The notes: a model not told the origin generated them from the letters alone. Shown: positions 1-9,576, counted from the first letter of the stretch. The stretch is 64,000 nucleotides of DNA from Bryobacteraceae bacterium (GCA_019748195.1 JAIEPW010000002.1:1-64000), one strand, 5' to 3'. Translations and numbers: made by a program.

Positions 1-1548
1 CAGCGCCAGGCGTTCGCCGGGATGCTGTGGTCCAAGCAGTTCTATCACTACGTGGTGGAGGAGTGGCTGACCGGCGATCCGGCTCAGCCTCCCCCGCCAG
101 CCGAGCGCAGGCAAGGGCGCAACAGCGAATGGATCCACCTGTTCAACGACGACATCGTCTCCATGCCGGACAAGTGGGAGTATCCCTGGTACGCGGCGTG
201 GGATTCAGCGTTCCACATGATTCCGTTCGCGCTGATCGACCCCGAGTTCGCCAAGCATCAACTGGGGACGTTCCTGCGCGAGTGGTACATGCACCCGAAC
301 GGGCAGTTGCCGGCCTATGAGTGGAACTTCTCCGACGTCAACCCCCCGGTTCATGCCTGGGCCTGCTGGCGCGTATTTCAGATCGACGCCAGGATTCAGG
401 GGCGCAAGGACACGGCGTTCCTGGAAAGCGTGTTCCACAAGCTGCTGATGAATTTCACCTGGTGGGTGAATCGCAAGGACCGGGCCGGCAATAACATTTT
501 CGAAGGCGGGTTCCTGGGGCTGGACAACATCGGCCTGTTCGACCGGTCCAAGCCCATGCCGGGCGGCGGCGAGCTGGAGCAGAGCGACGGCACGGCATGG
601 ATGGCGATGTACTGCCTGAACATGCTGAAGATCGCCATTGAGCTGGCGCAGGTGAACCCCAACTATGAGGACATCGCCAGCAAGTTCTTCGAGCATTTCG
701 TGTATATCGCCAACGCGATCAACGAGATCGGCGGCGCCGGGCTGTGGGATGACGAAGACGGGTTCTTCTATGACCGGCTGCGGCTGCCCGATGGCGCCGT
801 GTTCCCGATGAAGGTGCGGTCCATGGTGGGAATCATCCCGATGTTCGCGGTGGAGACGTACGACTCCGAGGCGCTGGCGCGATTACCCGGATTCGCCAAG
901 CGGACGCGCTGGTTCGTCGCCAACCGTCCGGACCTGTGCCGTAACCTGGCGTCGTTGTCGGCGCCGGGCGTCGCCGGGCGGCACCTGCTGTCGCTGATGC
1001 AGCCGGTAAAGCTGGTGCGGCTGCTCGAGAAGGTGCTGGACGAGCGCGAGTTCCTGTCGCCGCACGGCGTCCGGTCGCTCTCTCGAGTCCATCAGCAGCC
1101 GTACTCTCTGCATTTGGACGGCGCGATGTACAGCGTGCAATATGAACCGGCGGAGTCACAGACCGGAATGTTCGGCGGCAACTCGAATTGGCGGGGTCCG
1201 CTGTGGTTTCCGGTGAACTTCCTGTTGATCGAATCCCTGCAGAAGTATCACTTCTACTACGGCGACGAATTGATGGTCGAGTTCCCCACCGGATCGGGCA
1301 AATACATGAACCTTTGGGACGTGTCGGTGGAGTTGTCGCGGCGGCTGTCGCGGCTGTTCCTGCGGGATGAGCGGGGGCGGCGTCCGGTATTCGGGGGCGC
1401 GGAGAAGTTCCAGAACGACGCCGCGTTCCGCGACAACATCCTGTTCTACGAATACTTCCACGGCGACAACGGCGCCGGCATTGGAGCGAGTCATCAAACC
1501 GGGTGGACCGGGCTGGTGGCGAAGCTGCTGCAGCAAAGCCCGCTGTAA
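1..1548 (+). CDS. GH63/MGH1-like glycoside hydrolase, C-terminal part (5' truncated by window)
   Basis: The frame is open from base 1, so the start lies outside the window; 515 residues are visible. The sequence looks like the (alpha/alpha)6-barrel catalytic domain of bacterial GH63/MGH1-like glucosidases. Conserved-looking blocks are [17 protein letters not shown] near visible residue 107, [10 protein letters not shown] near 193, [14 protein letters not shown] near 391 and SHQTGWTGL at the C-terminus. Family members hydrolyse alpha-linked glucosides or mannosylglycerate-type compounds; the substrate cannot be read from sequence. The next gene follows after 41 bases with its own -10-like box, so it need not be co-transcribed. 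Family call fairly secure, specificity unknown. Confidence 0.8.
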   Translation, partial: QRQAFAGMLWSKQFYHYVVEEWLTGDPAQPPPPAERRQGRNSEWIHLFNDDIVSMPDKWEYPWYAAWDSAFHMIPFALIDPEFAKHQLGTFLREWYMHPNGQLPAYEWNFSDVNPPVHAWACWRVFQIDARIQGRKDTAFLESVFHKLLMNFTWWVNRKDRAGNNIFEGGFLGLDNIGLFDRSKPMPGGGELEQSDGTAWMAMYCLNMLKIAIELAQVNPNYEDIASKFFEHFVYIANAINEIGGAGLWDDEDGFFYDRLRLPDGAVFPMKVRSMVGIIPMFAVETYDSEALARLPGFAKRTRWFVANRPDLCRNLASLSAPGVAGRHLLSLMQPVKLVRLLEKVLDEREFLSPHGVRSLSRVHQQPYSLHLDGAMYSVQYEPAESQTGMFGGNSNWRGPLWFPVNFLLIESLQKYHFYYGDELMVEFPTGSGKYMNLWDVSVELSRRLSRLFLRDERGRRPVFGGAEKFQNDAAFRDNILFYEYFHGDNGAGIGASHQTGWTGLVAKLLQQSPL

Positions 1549-1574
1549 AGCGGGGCGGCGATTCCGGGAGGATG

Positions 1575-1580
1575 TATAAT
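1575..1580 (+). promoter_or_regulatory. -10-like box TATAAT just upstream of a start codon
   Basis: A perfect TATAAT ends 9 bases before the ATG at 1590. Transcription would begin almost at the start codon, so the mRNA may be leaderless. No clear -35 was seen. The same spacing is found before the start codons at 9425 (minus) and 47476. Confidence 0.55.
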
Positions 1581-1589
1581 CCCCGGATC

Positions 1590-4500
1590 ATGCATCGCGT
1601 TCTGACTCTCGCCGCGCTGGCGGCCTGCCTCTCTGCTCAAGGTCCGCGCGAATCCGCCTGGGATGTCACCAAGACCCGCGGCGACATCCGCAGCATCGAT
1701 TTCACGACCTCCGAAGGCACTTGGATGTCGTCCCAACTGTCGCCGGACGGGCAATGGATCGTGTTCGACCTGCTGGCGCACGTGTACCGCGTTCCGGCGG
1801 CGGGCGGGCAGGCGCAATGCCTGACGCAGGCGAGCGGCGCGGCGCTGAACTTCCACCCACGCTATTCGCCGGACGGCAAATGGATCGCCTTCGTCTCCGA
1901 TCGCGGGGGCCAGAACAACCTGTGGATCATGGGCGCGGACGGCTCCAATCCACGAGCGGTGTTTTCGAATCGCGATGTGCGGGTGTTCGAGCCCGCCTGG
2001 ACGCCGGACAGCCAGTTCCTCGTGGTGCGCCGCCAGGGGATGGGCGAGAACGGAACCACCGGACTGTGGATTTATCACAAGGATGGCGGCGAAGGAGTGG
2101 AGATCGTGGGCCGCGATCAACGTGGGGCGGCCTGGCCGTCCGTTTCGCCCGACGGGCGATCCGTGTACTTTCACGGCGCCGTTTGCGAGGGCCGCGCTTC
2201 GGGCCACCAGGATTCGGTGCAGGGCTGCCAGCAGGTGAAACGGCTGGAACTGAAGACCGGCGCGATTCTGGACGTCACCTCGGGGCAGAATCAGCAGCAG
2301 TCGAGGGCTTCCTCGGGCGGGGGCATGGCGCCGGAGATCTCGCCGGACGGCAAGTGGCTGGCCTTCGCGCGGCGCATCCCGGACGGAACGGTCTCCTACA
2401 AAGGACACAAGTTCGGGCCTCGCACGGCGCTCTGGCTGCGGGAGATGGCCACCGGCAAGGAACGTGTGGTGATGGACCCGATCGAACAGGACATGGCGGA
2501 GGGGATGAAGACCTGGCGCGTGCTGCCGGGCTACAGTTGGACGCCGGACTCGCGGTCGATCATGATTTCGCAGGGCGGCAAGCTGCGCAGGCTGGACGTG
2601 GCAAGCGGGGCGGTATCGACGATTCCCTTTTCGGCGCGGGTCGAAAGAACCATCTCCGGACAGGCCTACCGGGCGATCCCGCTGAATGAAGGTCCGGTGG
2701 AGATGCGCTTCGCGAGATGGCACACGGCATCGCCGGACGGGAAGACGCTCGCGTTTCAGGCGTTCGGCAAGGTCTGGATCCAGGATCTGCCCTCGGGGAC
2801 GCCGCGGCGCCTGACGAAAACCGGCCGCGACATCACCGAGTATTCGCCGGCCTGGTCGCCGGATGGGAAGGCGGTCGCGCTGACCACGTGGAGCGAGAAG
2901 CAGGGCGGCGCCGTGTGGCGAGCGGCGGCGGATACGGGCGCTCTTGTCCAGCTCAACAGCACGCCGGGCGAGTTCCTGCATCCGGCCTGGAGTCCGGACG
3001 GGACGCGGGTGGTGGTGTCGCGCGGCGCGGGGGAGAGCTTCCGCGGCCGCACCTGGACTTCCAACGCGTTCTACGAACTGATCAGCCTGCCGGCGGCGAG
3101 CGCGGGGCCGGGCGAGGTCATCGTGCCGGTGCGGGCCTTGGGCGGACGCCGCAGCGTGGTTCAGGCCTCCTTTGGGCCCGATGGCCGCCTGTTCTACCCG
3201 GAACCCCGGCCACGCCCCGCCACGGAAGGCGGAGGAGGCGGTCCGCGCCAGCAGGTGATCGAGCTGGTATCCGTGCGCATGGACGGCAGCGATCGCCGCG
3301 TGCACATGACGTTCACCTACGCCGACGAGGCCGCGGTTTCGCCGGACGGCCAATGGGTGGCCTTTCAGGAAGGCGACAACGTGTATATTACGCCGTTCGC
3401 CTGGAACGGCACCGGCTCTGCTCCGCTGGCCGCGGATAAGAAGAAGGGCAAATTCCCGGTGACGGCGGTGACCAAGGAAGGCGGTATGTTCGTCCGCTGG
3501 CGCGATGCCGCGACGTTGGAATATGGGAGCGGCAATGTGTACGGGACCTATAGGGCGGGTTCGGGCGAAACCACTTCGGCGAAGATCACCCTGTCAATGC
3601 CGAGAGCCATACCAGCGGGCTCCATTGCGCTTACCGGCGCTCGCATCATCACGCTGGACAACCGCAAGGTGATCGAGCAGGGGACCGTGGTGGTGCGCGC
3701 GGGCCGCATCGCCTGCGTGGGTGACTGCGCCACCGCGGGCGTGGATCGCGTGATCGACGTCAAGGGTAAAACCATCATCCCCGGCTGGATCGACATGCAC
3801 GCGCATCATCACCGCGAGTACTCCGGGATCATGCCGGAGCACGGGTTCGAGAGCGCCTCTTATCTGGCATACGGGGTCACGACTACGCTGGACAACTCGA
3901 TGTGGTCGCAGATCGTCTTTCCGCAGGCGGAGATGGTGGAGGCGGGCCTGGTGATAGGACCCCGCACATTCTCCACCGGCGATCCACTGTATCGCGGCGA
4001 CGGTCCACGGCAGAATGAGCTGACCAGTTATGAGGTCACCGAGCAGAACGTAAACCGGCTCTCGAACTGGGGCGCGGTGTCGATGAAACAGTATCTGCAA
4101 CCCCGGCGCGACCAGCGGCAATGGGTATCGGAGGCGGCGCGTAAGCGCGGCGTCATGGTGACCGCGGAGGGCGATTCGATCGAGTACAACATCGGCATGA
4201 TGCTCGACGGCCAAACCGGATGGGAGCATCCAATGAGCTACGCGCCTCTTTATTCCGATGCCGCCAAGTTCTTCGGACAGGCCAAGGCGGTCTATTCGCC
4301 CACCTTCATCGTGGGCGGAGCGGGTCCGTGGAATGAAGAGTATTTCTGGCAGGAATCGGACGTTTGGAAGGACGAAAAAGCGCGGCGCTGGCTGCCCTGG
4401 CGGCAATTGATTCCGCACACGCGGCGCCGCATTCTTCGTCCGGCTACCGATTACAGCTATCCGATGATCGCGCAGGGCCTGGCGGACATTGTGGCGCAGG

Positions 4501-4889
4501 GCGGTTACGGGGCCATCGGCTCGCACGGGCAGCAACACGGCATCGGGTCGCACTGGGAGGTGTGGATGGCGGCTTCAGCCATGGGCGCGATGGGCGCGCT
4601 GGAGGTCGCCAGCGTGCATGGCGCGCATTTTCTAGGCGTTTCCAAGGATCTCGGCGCCATCACGCCGGGCAAGCTGGGGGACCTGATGGTGCTGGACGCG
4701 AATCCGCTGGAGAACATCCGGAATACGGCGAAGATCGCTTATGTGATGAAGGCGGGCCGGTTGTGGGAGGCGTCTACGTTGGATGAGGTTTGGCCGGAGA
4801 AGAAGCCGTTCGGGGAATATCCGTGGGTGGACGGGGATGCCCTGCGCTCGGACGACCGTCCGGTGGACTGGCACGACCGGCGGCGGTAA
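1590..4889 (+). CDS. secreted PD40 beta-propeller / amidohydrolase fusion protein
   Basis: The 1099-residue protein has a short signal-like N-terminus (MHRVLTLAALAACLSAQ), then a long series of TolB/PD40 propeller repeats marked by recurring SPDG motifs (about residues 45-640), then an amidohydrolase domain. The metal-binding signature is WIDMHAHHH near residue 735 (HxH intact), and the family end motif TPGKLGDLMVLDANPLENI lies near residue 1030. Such proteins are annotated as exported amidohydrolases or peptidase-like enzymes in Acidobacteria; the substrate is unknown. I chose ATG 1590 because signal-like sequence starts there and TATAAT precedes it; an upstream in-frame ATG at 1572 overlaps the -10 box. 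Confidence 0.85.
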   Translation: MHRVLTLAALAACLSAQGPRESAWDVTKTRGDIRSIDFTTSEGTWMSSQLSPDGQWIVFDLLAHVYRVPAAGGQAQCLTQASGAALNFHPRYSPDGKWIAFVSDRGGQNNLWIMGADGSNPRAVFSNRDVRVFEPAWTPDSQFLVVRRQGMGENGTTGLWIYHKDGGEGVEIVGRDQRGAAWPSVSPDGRSVYFHGAVCEGRASGHQDSVQGCQQVKRLELKTGAILDVTSGQNQQQSRASSGGGMAPEISPDGKWLAFARRIPDGTVSYKGHKFGPRTALWLREMATGKERVVMDPIEQDMAEGMKTWRVLPGYSWTPDSRSIMISQGGKLRRLDVASGAVSTIPFSARVERTISGQAYRAIPLNEGPVEMRFARWHTASPDGKTLAFQAFGKVWIQDLPSGTPRRLTKTGRDITEYSPAWSPDGKAVALTTWSEKQGGAVWRAAADTGALVQLNSTPGEFLHPAWSPDGTRVVVSRGAGESFRGRTWTSNAFYELISLPAASAGPGEVIVPVRALGGRRSVVQASFGPDGRLFYPEPRPRPATEGGGGGPRQQVIELVSVRMDGSDRRVHMTFTYADEAAVSPDGQWVAFQEGDNVYITPFAWNGTGSAPLAADKKKGKFPVTAVTKEGGMFVRWRDAATLEYGSGNVYGTYRAGSGETTSAKITLSMPRAIPAGSIALTGARIITLDNRKVIEQGTVVVRAGRIACVGDCATAGVDRVIDVKGKTIIPGWIDMHAHHHREYSGIMPEHGFESASYLAYGVTTTLDNSMWSQIVFPQAEMVEAGLVIGPRTFSTGDPLYRGDGPRQNELTSYEVTEQNVNRLSNWGAVSMKQYLQPRRDQRQWVSEAARKRGVMVTAEGDSIEYNIGMMLDGQTGWEHPMSYAPLYSDAAKFFGQAKAVYSPTFIVGGAGPWNEEYFWQESDVWKDEKARRWLPWRQLIPHTRRRILRPATDYSYPMIAQGLADIVAQGGYGAIGSHGQQHGIGSHWEVWMAASAMGAMGALEVASVHGAHFLGVSKDLGAITPGKLGDLMVLDANPLENIRNTAKIAYVMKAGRLWEASTLDEVWPEKKPFGEYPWVDGDALRSDDRPVDWHDRRR

Positions 4890-4899
4890 GACGGGGCTG

Positions 4900-5835
4900 T
4901 CATTCCCTCCGGAAATCGTGGCGCGAGCCATTCTTATCCAACACGGTGAGAAGCTTACCGTCGAAGGAAGCCAGCAAGGAGCGGAGTTCCCTGGGACCCT
5001 TTCCAGAGGAGACCGACGGAGCCAGCGATTGGGTCACCGCCTGGTTTCCGGCCGCGTCGAACTCCACCAGGCGGACGCCGCGCTCATCCACGGCGGCAAA
5101 GATGACGAGATCGTTTCCGTTCGCGCTCCGGTACAAGCCGTGAGCGATGCTGGCCTGGAGTTGGGATCTCAGCCGTCTCCGTGCGTATTCCCTGGTGACC
5201 GCGGTTTCGGGTCCGGAAAGCTCGTAGGGCCGGTCCTGGACCAGCGCCCCCCGGCGCAACCTGACGGCCCGCAGATCCGCGGCATCCAGCACCAGCGTAT
5301 CGCCGCCCGGGCCCATGCTCATCAGCACCTGGCCGCCGGCGTTGAGGCCTGTTTCCACCGGTTCGCTCCAGGTGGACGAGACGAAGTCATACCAGTTCAC
5401 GCGAACACCCGCGGGCGTCCTGGTCGCGATCGCTAAAGCGTCCCTGCCGAGCGCGCTGGCTGTCACCGGCGTACTTATCGGGATGGGCGTTACTTTTCCG
5501 TCATTCAAATCCAAAATCAGGCCGCCGGACGTTGCGCCGTTCAACCAGGGGAGGAACGCTTTCGATCCGAAAGAGGCGATCCCCGGAATCAGCACCCTCC
5601 CGGGAATCTCCACCTTCTGGACCGGGCCGTTCTCACCGCCCAGCAGAACAGTTGGATTCTGGCCACTGTTGCGGACAGCCGAGATCATCAAGACGCGGTC
5701 GCCGGAGGAGACGAAACGGAGCACGGCTTCGTTCGCGTCCATCCACGGGTATCGAACCGGATCGCTTCCGCGGAGAACCGAATCAGTCGCGAAGAGGGTG
5801 AGGGAGCAAAGCGCAAACATAACCAACGGACGCAT
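4900..5835 (-). CDS. hypothetical secreted protein, propeller-like
   Basis: The 311-residue protein begins with a signal-like stretch (MRPLVMFALCSLTLFATD). The rest is rich in beta-strand and turn residues with repeated short blocks (RVLIPGIASFGSKAFLPW, GGQVLMSMGPGGDTLVLD), which resembles a degenerate beta-propeller, but I recognise no family. The start is supported by a GAGGAG Shine-Dalgarno sequence before the ATG at 5835. The gene converges on the PD40-amidohydrolase with only 10 bases between them. It is probably exported to the periplasm or beyond; no function can be assigned. Confidence 0.7.
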   Translation of the reverse strand: MRPLVMFALCSLTLFATDSVLRGSDPVRYPWMDANEAVLRFVSSGDRVLMISAVRNSGQNPTVLLGGENGPVQKVEIPGRVLIPGIASFGSKAFLPWLNGATSGGLILDLNDGKVTPIPISTPVTASALGRDALAIATRTPAGVRVNWYDFVSSTWSEPVETGLNAGGQVLMSMGPGGDTLVLDAADLRAVRLRRGALVQDRPYELSGPETAVTREYARRRLRSQLQASIAHGLYRSANGNDLVIFAAVDERGVRLVEFDAAGNQAVTQSLAPSVSSGKGPRELRSLLASFDGKLLTVLDKNGSRHDFRRE

Positions 5836-5995
5836 GACGATCTCCTCAATCGGTTGGTTCCCGGGTCTCGCCCGGCCACAGACTACCGGGAAATATTACT
5901 GGGATTTTGGGTCCGCGGCGGAAGGAAGTCAAGCGATTTAATGATTGTATTTGCGGAACGCATGCGGTGGATAATGGATCATACATTCTTTCACC

Positions 5996-6024
5996 GACGG
6001 CGCCAGGCACCACCTGGCGCCGCT
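5996..6024 (-). repeat. REP-like palindrome a
   Basis: Arms of ten perfectly paired bases (CGGCGCCAGG and its complement) surround the loop CACCA. It is one of eight related palindromes in the window and forms a pair with the one at 6321-6349. The loop orientation places it on the minus strand relative to the TGGTG-loop copies. Confidence 0.85.
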
Positions 6025-6320
6025 TGGGCCTGAGTAGGCGAACAACTGACGCCGAATGAGAACTTTACAGGACTACAGAGGGCTTACGGAAACTGGTTGA
6101 GCTCGCACTCCCCCGGTTTCACGGGGCGTCTTGGGCGGGAACCTCCAGCAGGGTGTTGCAGCCCCGATACGTCACCGTTTCCTGGGGAATTTTCAGGAAA
6201 CGGGCGTTCGGAAGTGGTTGTCAAAAAGTGTGCCAAGTCCAACTGGGGTGCTTTCCGGTAGCGCCCGAAACGCGTGATAACTTGAAGAAACAACACCACT
6301 TCCGCCGGCCTTGGCGCCAC

Positions 6321-6349
6321 AACGGTGCCTGGCACCACCAGGCACCGTT
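6321..6349 (-). repeat. REP-like palindrome b
   Basis: This is the most perfect copy: 12-base arms AACGGTGCCTGG and exact complement around the loop CACCA. It begins 7 bases beyond the stop codon of the hicA remnant on the minus strand, so it could also act as a transcript-end hairpin. It pairs with the copy at 5996-6024. Confidence 0.9.
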
Positions 6350-6355
6350 CGGCGT

Positions 6356-6513
6356 TCAAAGCAGCTCTTTGAGCTGCTCGATGGTAATTCCAGCCTCGTG
6401 TAAAATCTGCCGCAAGGCGCCGGGGCGGACCCGCCGGTGATCGGGCGCCACCACGCGTGAATACGGCTGTGACTTCCCTTTTGTCGCTGGAAGACAAAGC
6501 CGATCCACTCCAA
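6356..6513 (-). pseudogene. hicA: HicA-type mRNA interferase remnant, frameshifted
   Basis: Two frames together spell a HicA toxin. The first carries EWIGFVFQRQKGSHSR, with the GSH motif that holds the catalytic His of HicA. A second frame then continues VVAPDHRRVRPGALRQILHEAG and ITIEQLKELL to a TGA stop. The frame change falls around the sequence CGTATTCACGCG. The expected N-terminal residues before ALEWIGF are also missing, because the frame runs straight back into the hicB stop codon. Toxin activity is probably lost. It sits directly downstream of the hicB antitoxin gene. A sequencing error could explain the frameshift but not the short N-terminus. Confidence 0.75.
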
Positions 6514-6516
6514 AGC

Positions 6517-6738
6517 TTAACGGGTGCCGGTACGAAGCTCAACGTACTCGCGTGAGTCTTCCTGCGGAATTGGATCGCCGGCCAAGCGGCAATCCTCCAC
6601 GTAGAGTTCGATGGCCTCTCGGATATTCGTTATTGCCTCGTCCCGGATGTCGCCTTGGGAAACACATCCAGGAAGTAGCGGGACCGAAGCCACGAACCCC
6701 CCATCCGGCTCCCGTTCCAATACCACCGTGTATTTCAT
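6517..6738 (-). CDS. hicB: HicB family antitoxin
   Basis: The 73-residue protein is a single HicB-like domain: MKYTVVLEREPDGGFVASVP, then LPGCVSQGDIRDEAITNIREAIELYVED, the typical partial RNase H-like fold. HicB normally binds and neutralises the HicA RNase and represses its own operon. There is no added DNA-binding domain. I chose ATG 6738 because family members begin MKYTVV; an upstream in-frame ATG at 6762 would add eight atypical residues. The cognate hicA just downstream is broken, so this may be an orphaned antitoxin kept by chance or as a shield against related HicA toxins. Confidence 0.85.
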   Translation of the reverse strand: MKYTVVLEREPDGGFVASVPLLPGCVSQGDIRDEAITNIREAIELYVEDCRLAGDPIPQEDSREYVELRTGTR

Positions 6739-6849
6739 AGTCTTAGAACTGGTCCTCAACATCGGTCTAACGGGTAGGAATGCTGATTGCCAAGAGCCGA
6801 GCGATCCATTCCCCCGCGCTCCCTCATGGCTCTGGGTCCAGATGTGGGT

Positions 6850-7764
6850 CTACTTGTGGCTCAGCTTCTCGAACGGAACGTTCAGCACCGGGTACAGCTT
6901 CCAATCCTTATAGTCGAAGTGCCACCACTCGCTCGGATTCACCTCGAATCCTTCGCTTTCCATCGCCCAGCGGAGCATCTCGCGGCGCCAGCGTTGCAGC
7001 GAAGTGCCGCCGGGATACGCGGCAAATGCACGATCCGAAAACTCATCGTAGCCGGAAGGCATCTCCACCGGTTGCCCGGCGGCGAGGTCGTACATCGACA
7101 GATCCACCGCGCAGCCGCGATTGTGCTTGGAGCCCGAAGCCGGATTTGCGACAAAGCCGCGCTGCGCCGGGGGCGTGGCCTCCCAGAACATCTTGGTCAC
7201 CGCCCACGGCCGGTACCCGTCGTGGATCAGAAGTCCGAATCCGTAGGGCTTCAGCTTGCGGTGGGCGCGCAAAGCCGCCATGGCGGCGGGACGCTGCAAA
7301 AACGCGCGCGGCTGAGTGTAGAAGGCGGCGCCCATGAAGTTGTTAGTTGTGGCGTAGCGGATGTCCAGCCGAATGGTCTTGTCGAGCTTGTCGAGTTCCA
7401 CCAGGTCAGGCTTGCGCAAGTCCTTGGGCTGCCCGGGAGGCTGCGCGGACGCTGCCTCCGCGCGCAGAGCGTCCATAGGCTTCAGGGTTTGGATGCGAAA
7501 GGTCTGCCCGGGCGCGGCGGGGTCCGGCCGGCGGGCGATCTTCAGCGTCCCGATTTCCAGGCAGCAGGGAGTAAACCGGGCCTCGCCGGCTGGCCGCGCA
7601 TCTTCGCCTTTCCGTTTCATCCACAGCGATCCGCCGTCCTCGTAAACAATCACGATCGCGTTATCGGGCCCATACTCGCCGATGCGGGCTTGCTGTTCGG
7701 CGGTTGCGTCAGTGGGTTTGGGCCCCGCCTGCGCCAGCAGTGCGATGAGAACAAGCGCCGTCAC
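6850..7764 (-). CDS. D-alanyl-D-alanine dipeptidase (VanX/DdpX family)
   Basis: The protein has 304 residues. The zinc-peptidase signature is complete: HDGYRPW at 181-187, SKHNRGCAVD at 212-221 (SxHxxGxAxD, with His and Asp ligands) and EWWH at 279-282 (catalytic Glu and third ligand). The family cleaves D-Ala-D-Ala in cell-wall recycling or vancomycin resistance. The N-terminal about 125 residues are an extra, signal-bearing segment (MTALVLIALLAQAG) outside the usual VanX core, so the enzyme is probably exported. The GTG start overlaps the stop of the upstream D-aminoacylase gene (GTGA), indicating translational coupling and a shared role in D-amino-acid metabolism. No vanR/S/H/A genes are nearby. 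Confidence 0.88.
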   Translation of the reverse strand: MTALVLIALLAQAGPKPTDATAEQQARIGEYGPDNAIVIVYEDGGSLWMKRKGEDARPAGEARFTPCCLEIGTLKIARRPDPAAPGQTFRIQTLKPMDALRAEAASAQPPGQPKDLRKPDLVELDKLDKTIRLDIRYATTNNFMGAAFYTQPRAFLQRPAAMAALRAHRKLKPYGFGLLIHDGYRPWAVTKMFWEATPPAQRGFVANPASGSKHNRGCAVDLSMYDLAAGQPVEMPSGYDEFSDRAFAAYPGGTSLQRWRREMLRWAMESEGFEVNPSEWWHFDYKDWKLYPVLNVPFEKLSHK

Positions 7765-9425
7765 GGGCGGAACCCCGGCCCGCGCACAATCTTGCCCGGC
7801 TTAGCGCCGGTGTGCTTCGCGTCGCGGACCACGGGCACTCCGTTCACGAGGACATCGCGGATGCCGGTGGAAACCTGGTGTGGCCTGTCGAAGGTCGCGT
7901 TGTCGATGACGGTGTCGGGGTCGAACACCACCAGATCCGCCCAGAAGCCCTCCTTCACCAGGCCGCGATCGGGGATGGAAAGGCGGGTGGCGACAGCCGA
8001 GGTCGCCTTCCGGATCGCGTCTTCCAGCGGAATCACTTTCTCCTCGCGCACGAAGCGTCCCAGGATCTTGGTGAAGGTTCCGTACGAGCGCGGGTGAACC
8101 AGATACCTGTCGGTATCCGGGTCCGCGCCGCCGGCGTCGGTGCCGAACTTGATCCAGGGCTGGCGGATCTGCAGCCGGAGGTTGTCCTCGCTGTTCAGCG
8201 CGAAGATGGCGTCGACGCGATCGCGCTCGCTGAGCACCAGATCCATGGCGGCCTCGATCCAATCCTTGCCGCTGAGCTGAGCGATCTGGGCGAGAGTCTT
8301 GCCGGCGTATTTCGCGTTCTCCGGCTTTTCCGGAGCGGTGATCAGGACGCCATCCGGAGTGGAAAGCACGCAGAGGTTCTCCCAGCCGCCCGTGTCCGCG
8401 ACGATCTCCTCGCGCATCTTCTGCCGCTTTTCCTTGTTTTGCAGGTTTTCGAAGAGCTTTCCGCCCGCGATGGCCCACGGCGGCAGGCAGGCGCTGAGGC
8501 CGGTGCCGCCTTGCGTGTAGGGGTACATGTTGGCCTGGACGTCGAGCCCCTTCGATCGCGCGTCATGGATCTTGGCGACGGCCTGCGCCATCTTCGGGTG
8601 GTTTCGCTTGCCGGCGGCCTTCAAGTGGTAGATCTCCACCGGGACGCCGCCCTTGCGTCCGATCTCGATGGCCTCATCGATGGCCTCCAGCAGCTTGTCG
8701 GCCTCGCTGCGCATGTGGGTGATGTAGACGCCGCCGTAGGGAGCCATGGTCTTGGAGAGCTCGATCAGCTCGGCGGCGCCGGCGTATTCGCCGGGCGCGT
8801 AGATCAGGGCGCTGGCGATGCCGAATGCGCCATCCTCCATGGCGTTCTTCAGGGCGGACCGCATGGCGTTAAGCTCGGCGGCGGAAGGCTGGCCCTGGTC
8901 CATGCCCTTGCCGAAGACGCGCAGCGTGGTGGCGCCCACGAAGGATCCGAAGTTAGTGGACGCACCGCGTTTCTCGATGGCGGCGAGCCAGTTGCGGAAG
9001 CCGCGCGGACCGGCGAACTGGGCGTCGAGCTTGCGGTTGGCCTCATCCAAGTACATTTTCGCGGTGTTGTCGTTGTAAGGCGCGTTGGTGGAACCCTCGC
9101 CCAGAATCTCGGTGGTGATGCCCTGGGTGACTTTGCTGATCACGCGCGAATCGCCGCGAAGCAAGGAATCGCGGGAGTGGCTTTGGATGTCGATGAAGCC
9201 GGGCGCGACAATCAGGTTGCGGGCATCGATGCGGTCCTTCGCGGCGGCTTTGGCGAGCGAGTTCGGCGGGGCGATGCGGGCAATTTTGCCGCCGCGGATC
9301 GCGACGTCGCCGCGGAACCACGCCGCGCCGGCGCCGTCGACGATGCGGCCGTTGAGGATGATTAGGTCATAAGTGGGCTGCTGGGCGATCGCCGCGACGG
9401 CGAGGAGGATGGGAAGGAGGCGCAT
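7761..9425 (-). CDS. N-acyl-D-amino-acid deacylase family amidohydrolase
   Basis: The 554-residue protein has a signal-like N-terminus (MRLLPILLAVAAIAQQ), then the amidohydrolase opening YDLIILNGRIVDGAGAAWFRGD and a D-aminoacylase core. Family hallmarks include GITTEILGEGST, YITHMRSEADKLLEAIDE and KFGTDAGGADPD. In the first metal motif the usual HxH is QSH (GFIDIQSHSRDS), so one ligand is changed, as in some family members of unknown specificity. Members hydrolyse N-acyl-D-amino acids. It forms an operon with the downstream dipeptidase. The frame extends upstream to 9662, but I start at 9425, where a signal peptide begins and TATAAT lies 9 bases upstream. Confidence 0.85.
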   Translation of the reverse strand: MRLLPILLAVAAIAQQPTYDLIILNGRIVDGAGAAWFRGDVAIRGGKIARIAPPNSLAKAAAKDRIDARNLIVAPGFIDIQSHSRDSLLRGDSRVISKVTQGITTEILGEGSTNAPYNDNTAKMYLDEANRKLDAQFAGPRGFRNWLAAIEKRGASTNFGSFVGATTLRVFGKGMDQGQPSAAELNAMRSALKNAMEDGAFGIASALIYAPGEYAGAAELIELSKTMAPYGGVYITHMRSEADKLLEAIDEAIEIGRKGGVPVEIYHLKAAGKRNHPKMAQAVAKIHDARSKGLDVQANMYPYTQGGTGLSACLPPWAIAGGKLFENLQNKEKRQKMREEIVADTGGWENLCVLSTPDGVLITAPEKPENAKYAGKTLAQIAQLSGKDWIEAAMDLVLSERDRVDAIFALNSEDNLRLQIRQPWIKFGTDAGGADPDTDRYLVHPRSYGTFTKILGRFVREEKVIPLEDAIRKATSAVATRLSIPDRGLVKEGFWADLVVFDPDTVIDNATFDRPHQVSTGIRDVLVNGVPVVRDAKHTGAKPGKIVRGPGFRP

Positions 9426-9434
9426 GACGGTTCG

Positions 9435-9440
9435 ATTATA
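9435..9440 (-). promoter_or_regulatory. -10-like box TATAAT before the D-aminoacylase start
   Basis: On the minus strand TATAAT ends 9 bases before the ATG at 9425, the same geometry as at 1575-1580. It implies a leaderless or nearly leaderless transcript for the deacylase-dipeptidase operon. Confidence 0.55.
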
Positions 9441-9550
9441 CCGGCGGGGAATGTGCGCGCGAAACGGTGGGACTGCTCGGTAGAGGAAAGTTGAGATGGG
9501 CCGCCTTGTCACCGTTTGAAGCCTTGTGCCTTTTTCAAGATCTGTTGCCT

Positions 9551-9576
9551 TAGATCGGCGCCTTAGATCGGCGCCT
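9551..9576. repeat. short tandem duplication next to REP c
   Basis: The 13-base unit TAGATCGGCGCCT occurs twice in tandem at the outer edge of REP c, the second unit running into the palindrome's left arm. It looks like a slippage or partial REP duplication product. Confidence 0.6.

Larger units (their letters stand above)
5836..6355. other. gene-poor stretch holding a REP pair
   Basis: I see no convincing gene in these 520 bases. The stretch contains two palindromic REP-like elements at 5996-6024 and 6321-6349, listed separately. The sequence between them carries a short CAACTGGGGT motif that, read on the other strand, matches ACCCCAGTTG in the RAYT-derived units at 9.6 and 13.8 kb. It may be a very decayed member of that family, but the evidence is thin. 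Confidence 0.4.

Noticed and set aside
1503-1589. In-frame extension of the amidohydrolase to an upstream start at 1503 or 1572
   Set aside because: The extension overlaps the GH63 gene end and the TATAAT box, and lacks a signal-like sequence; the signal peptide begins at 1590.
5950-6350. Coding frames across the a-b REP pair
   Set aside because: They cross the palindromes, contradict each other between strands and show no motifs.
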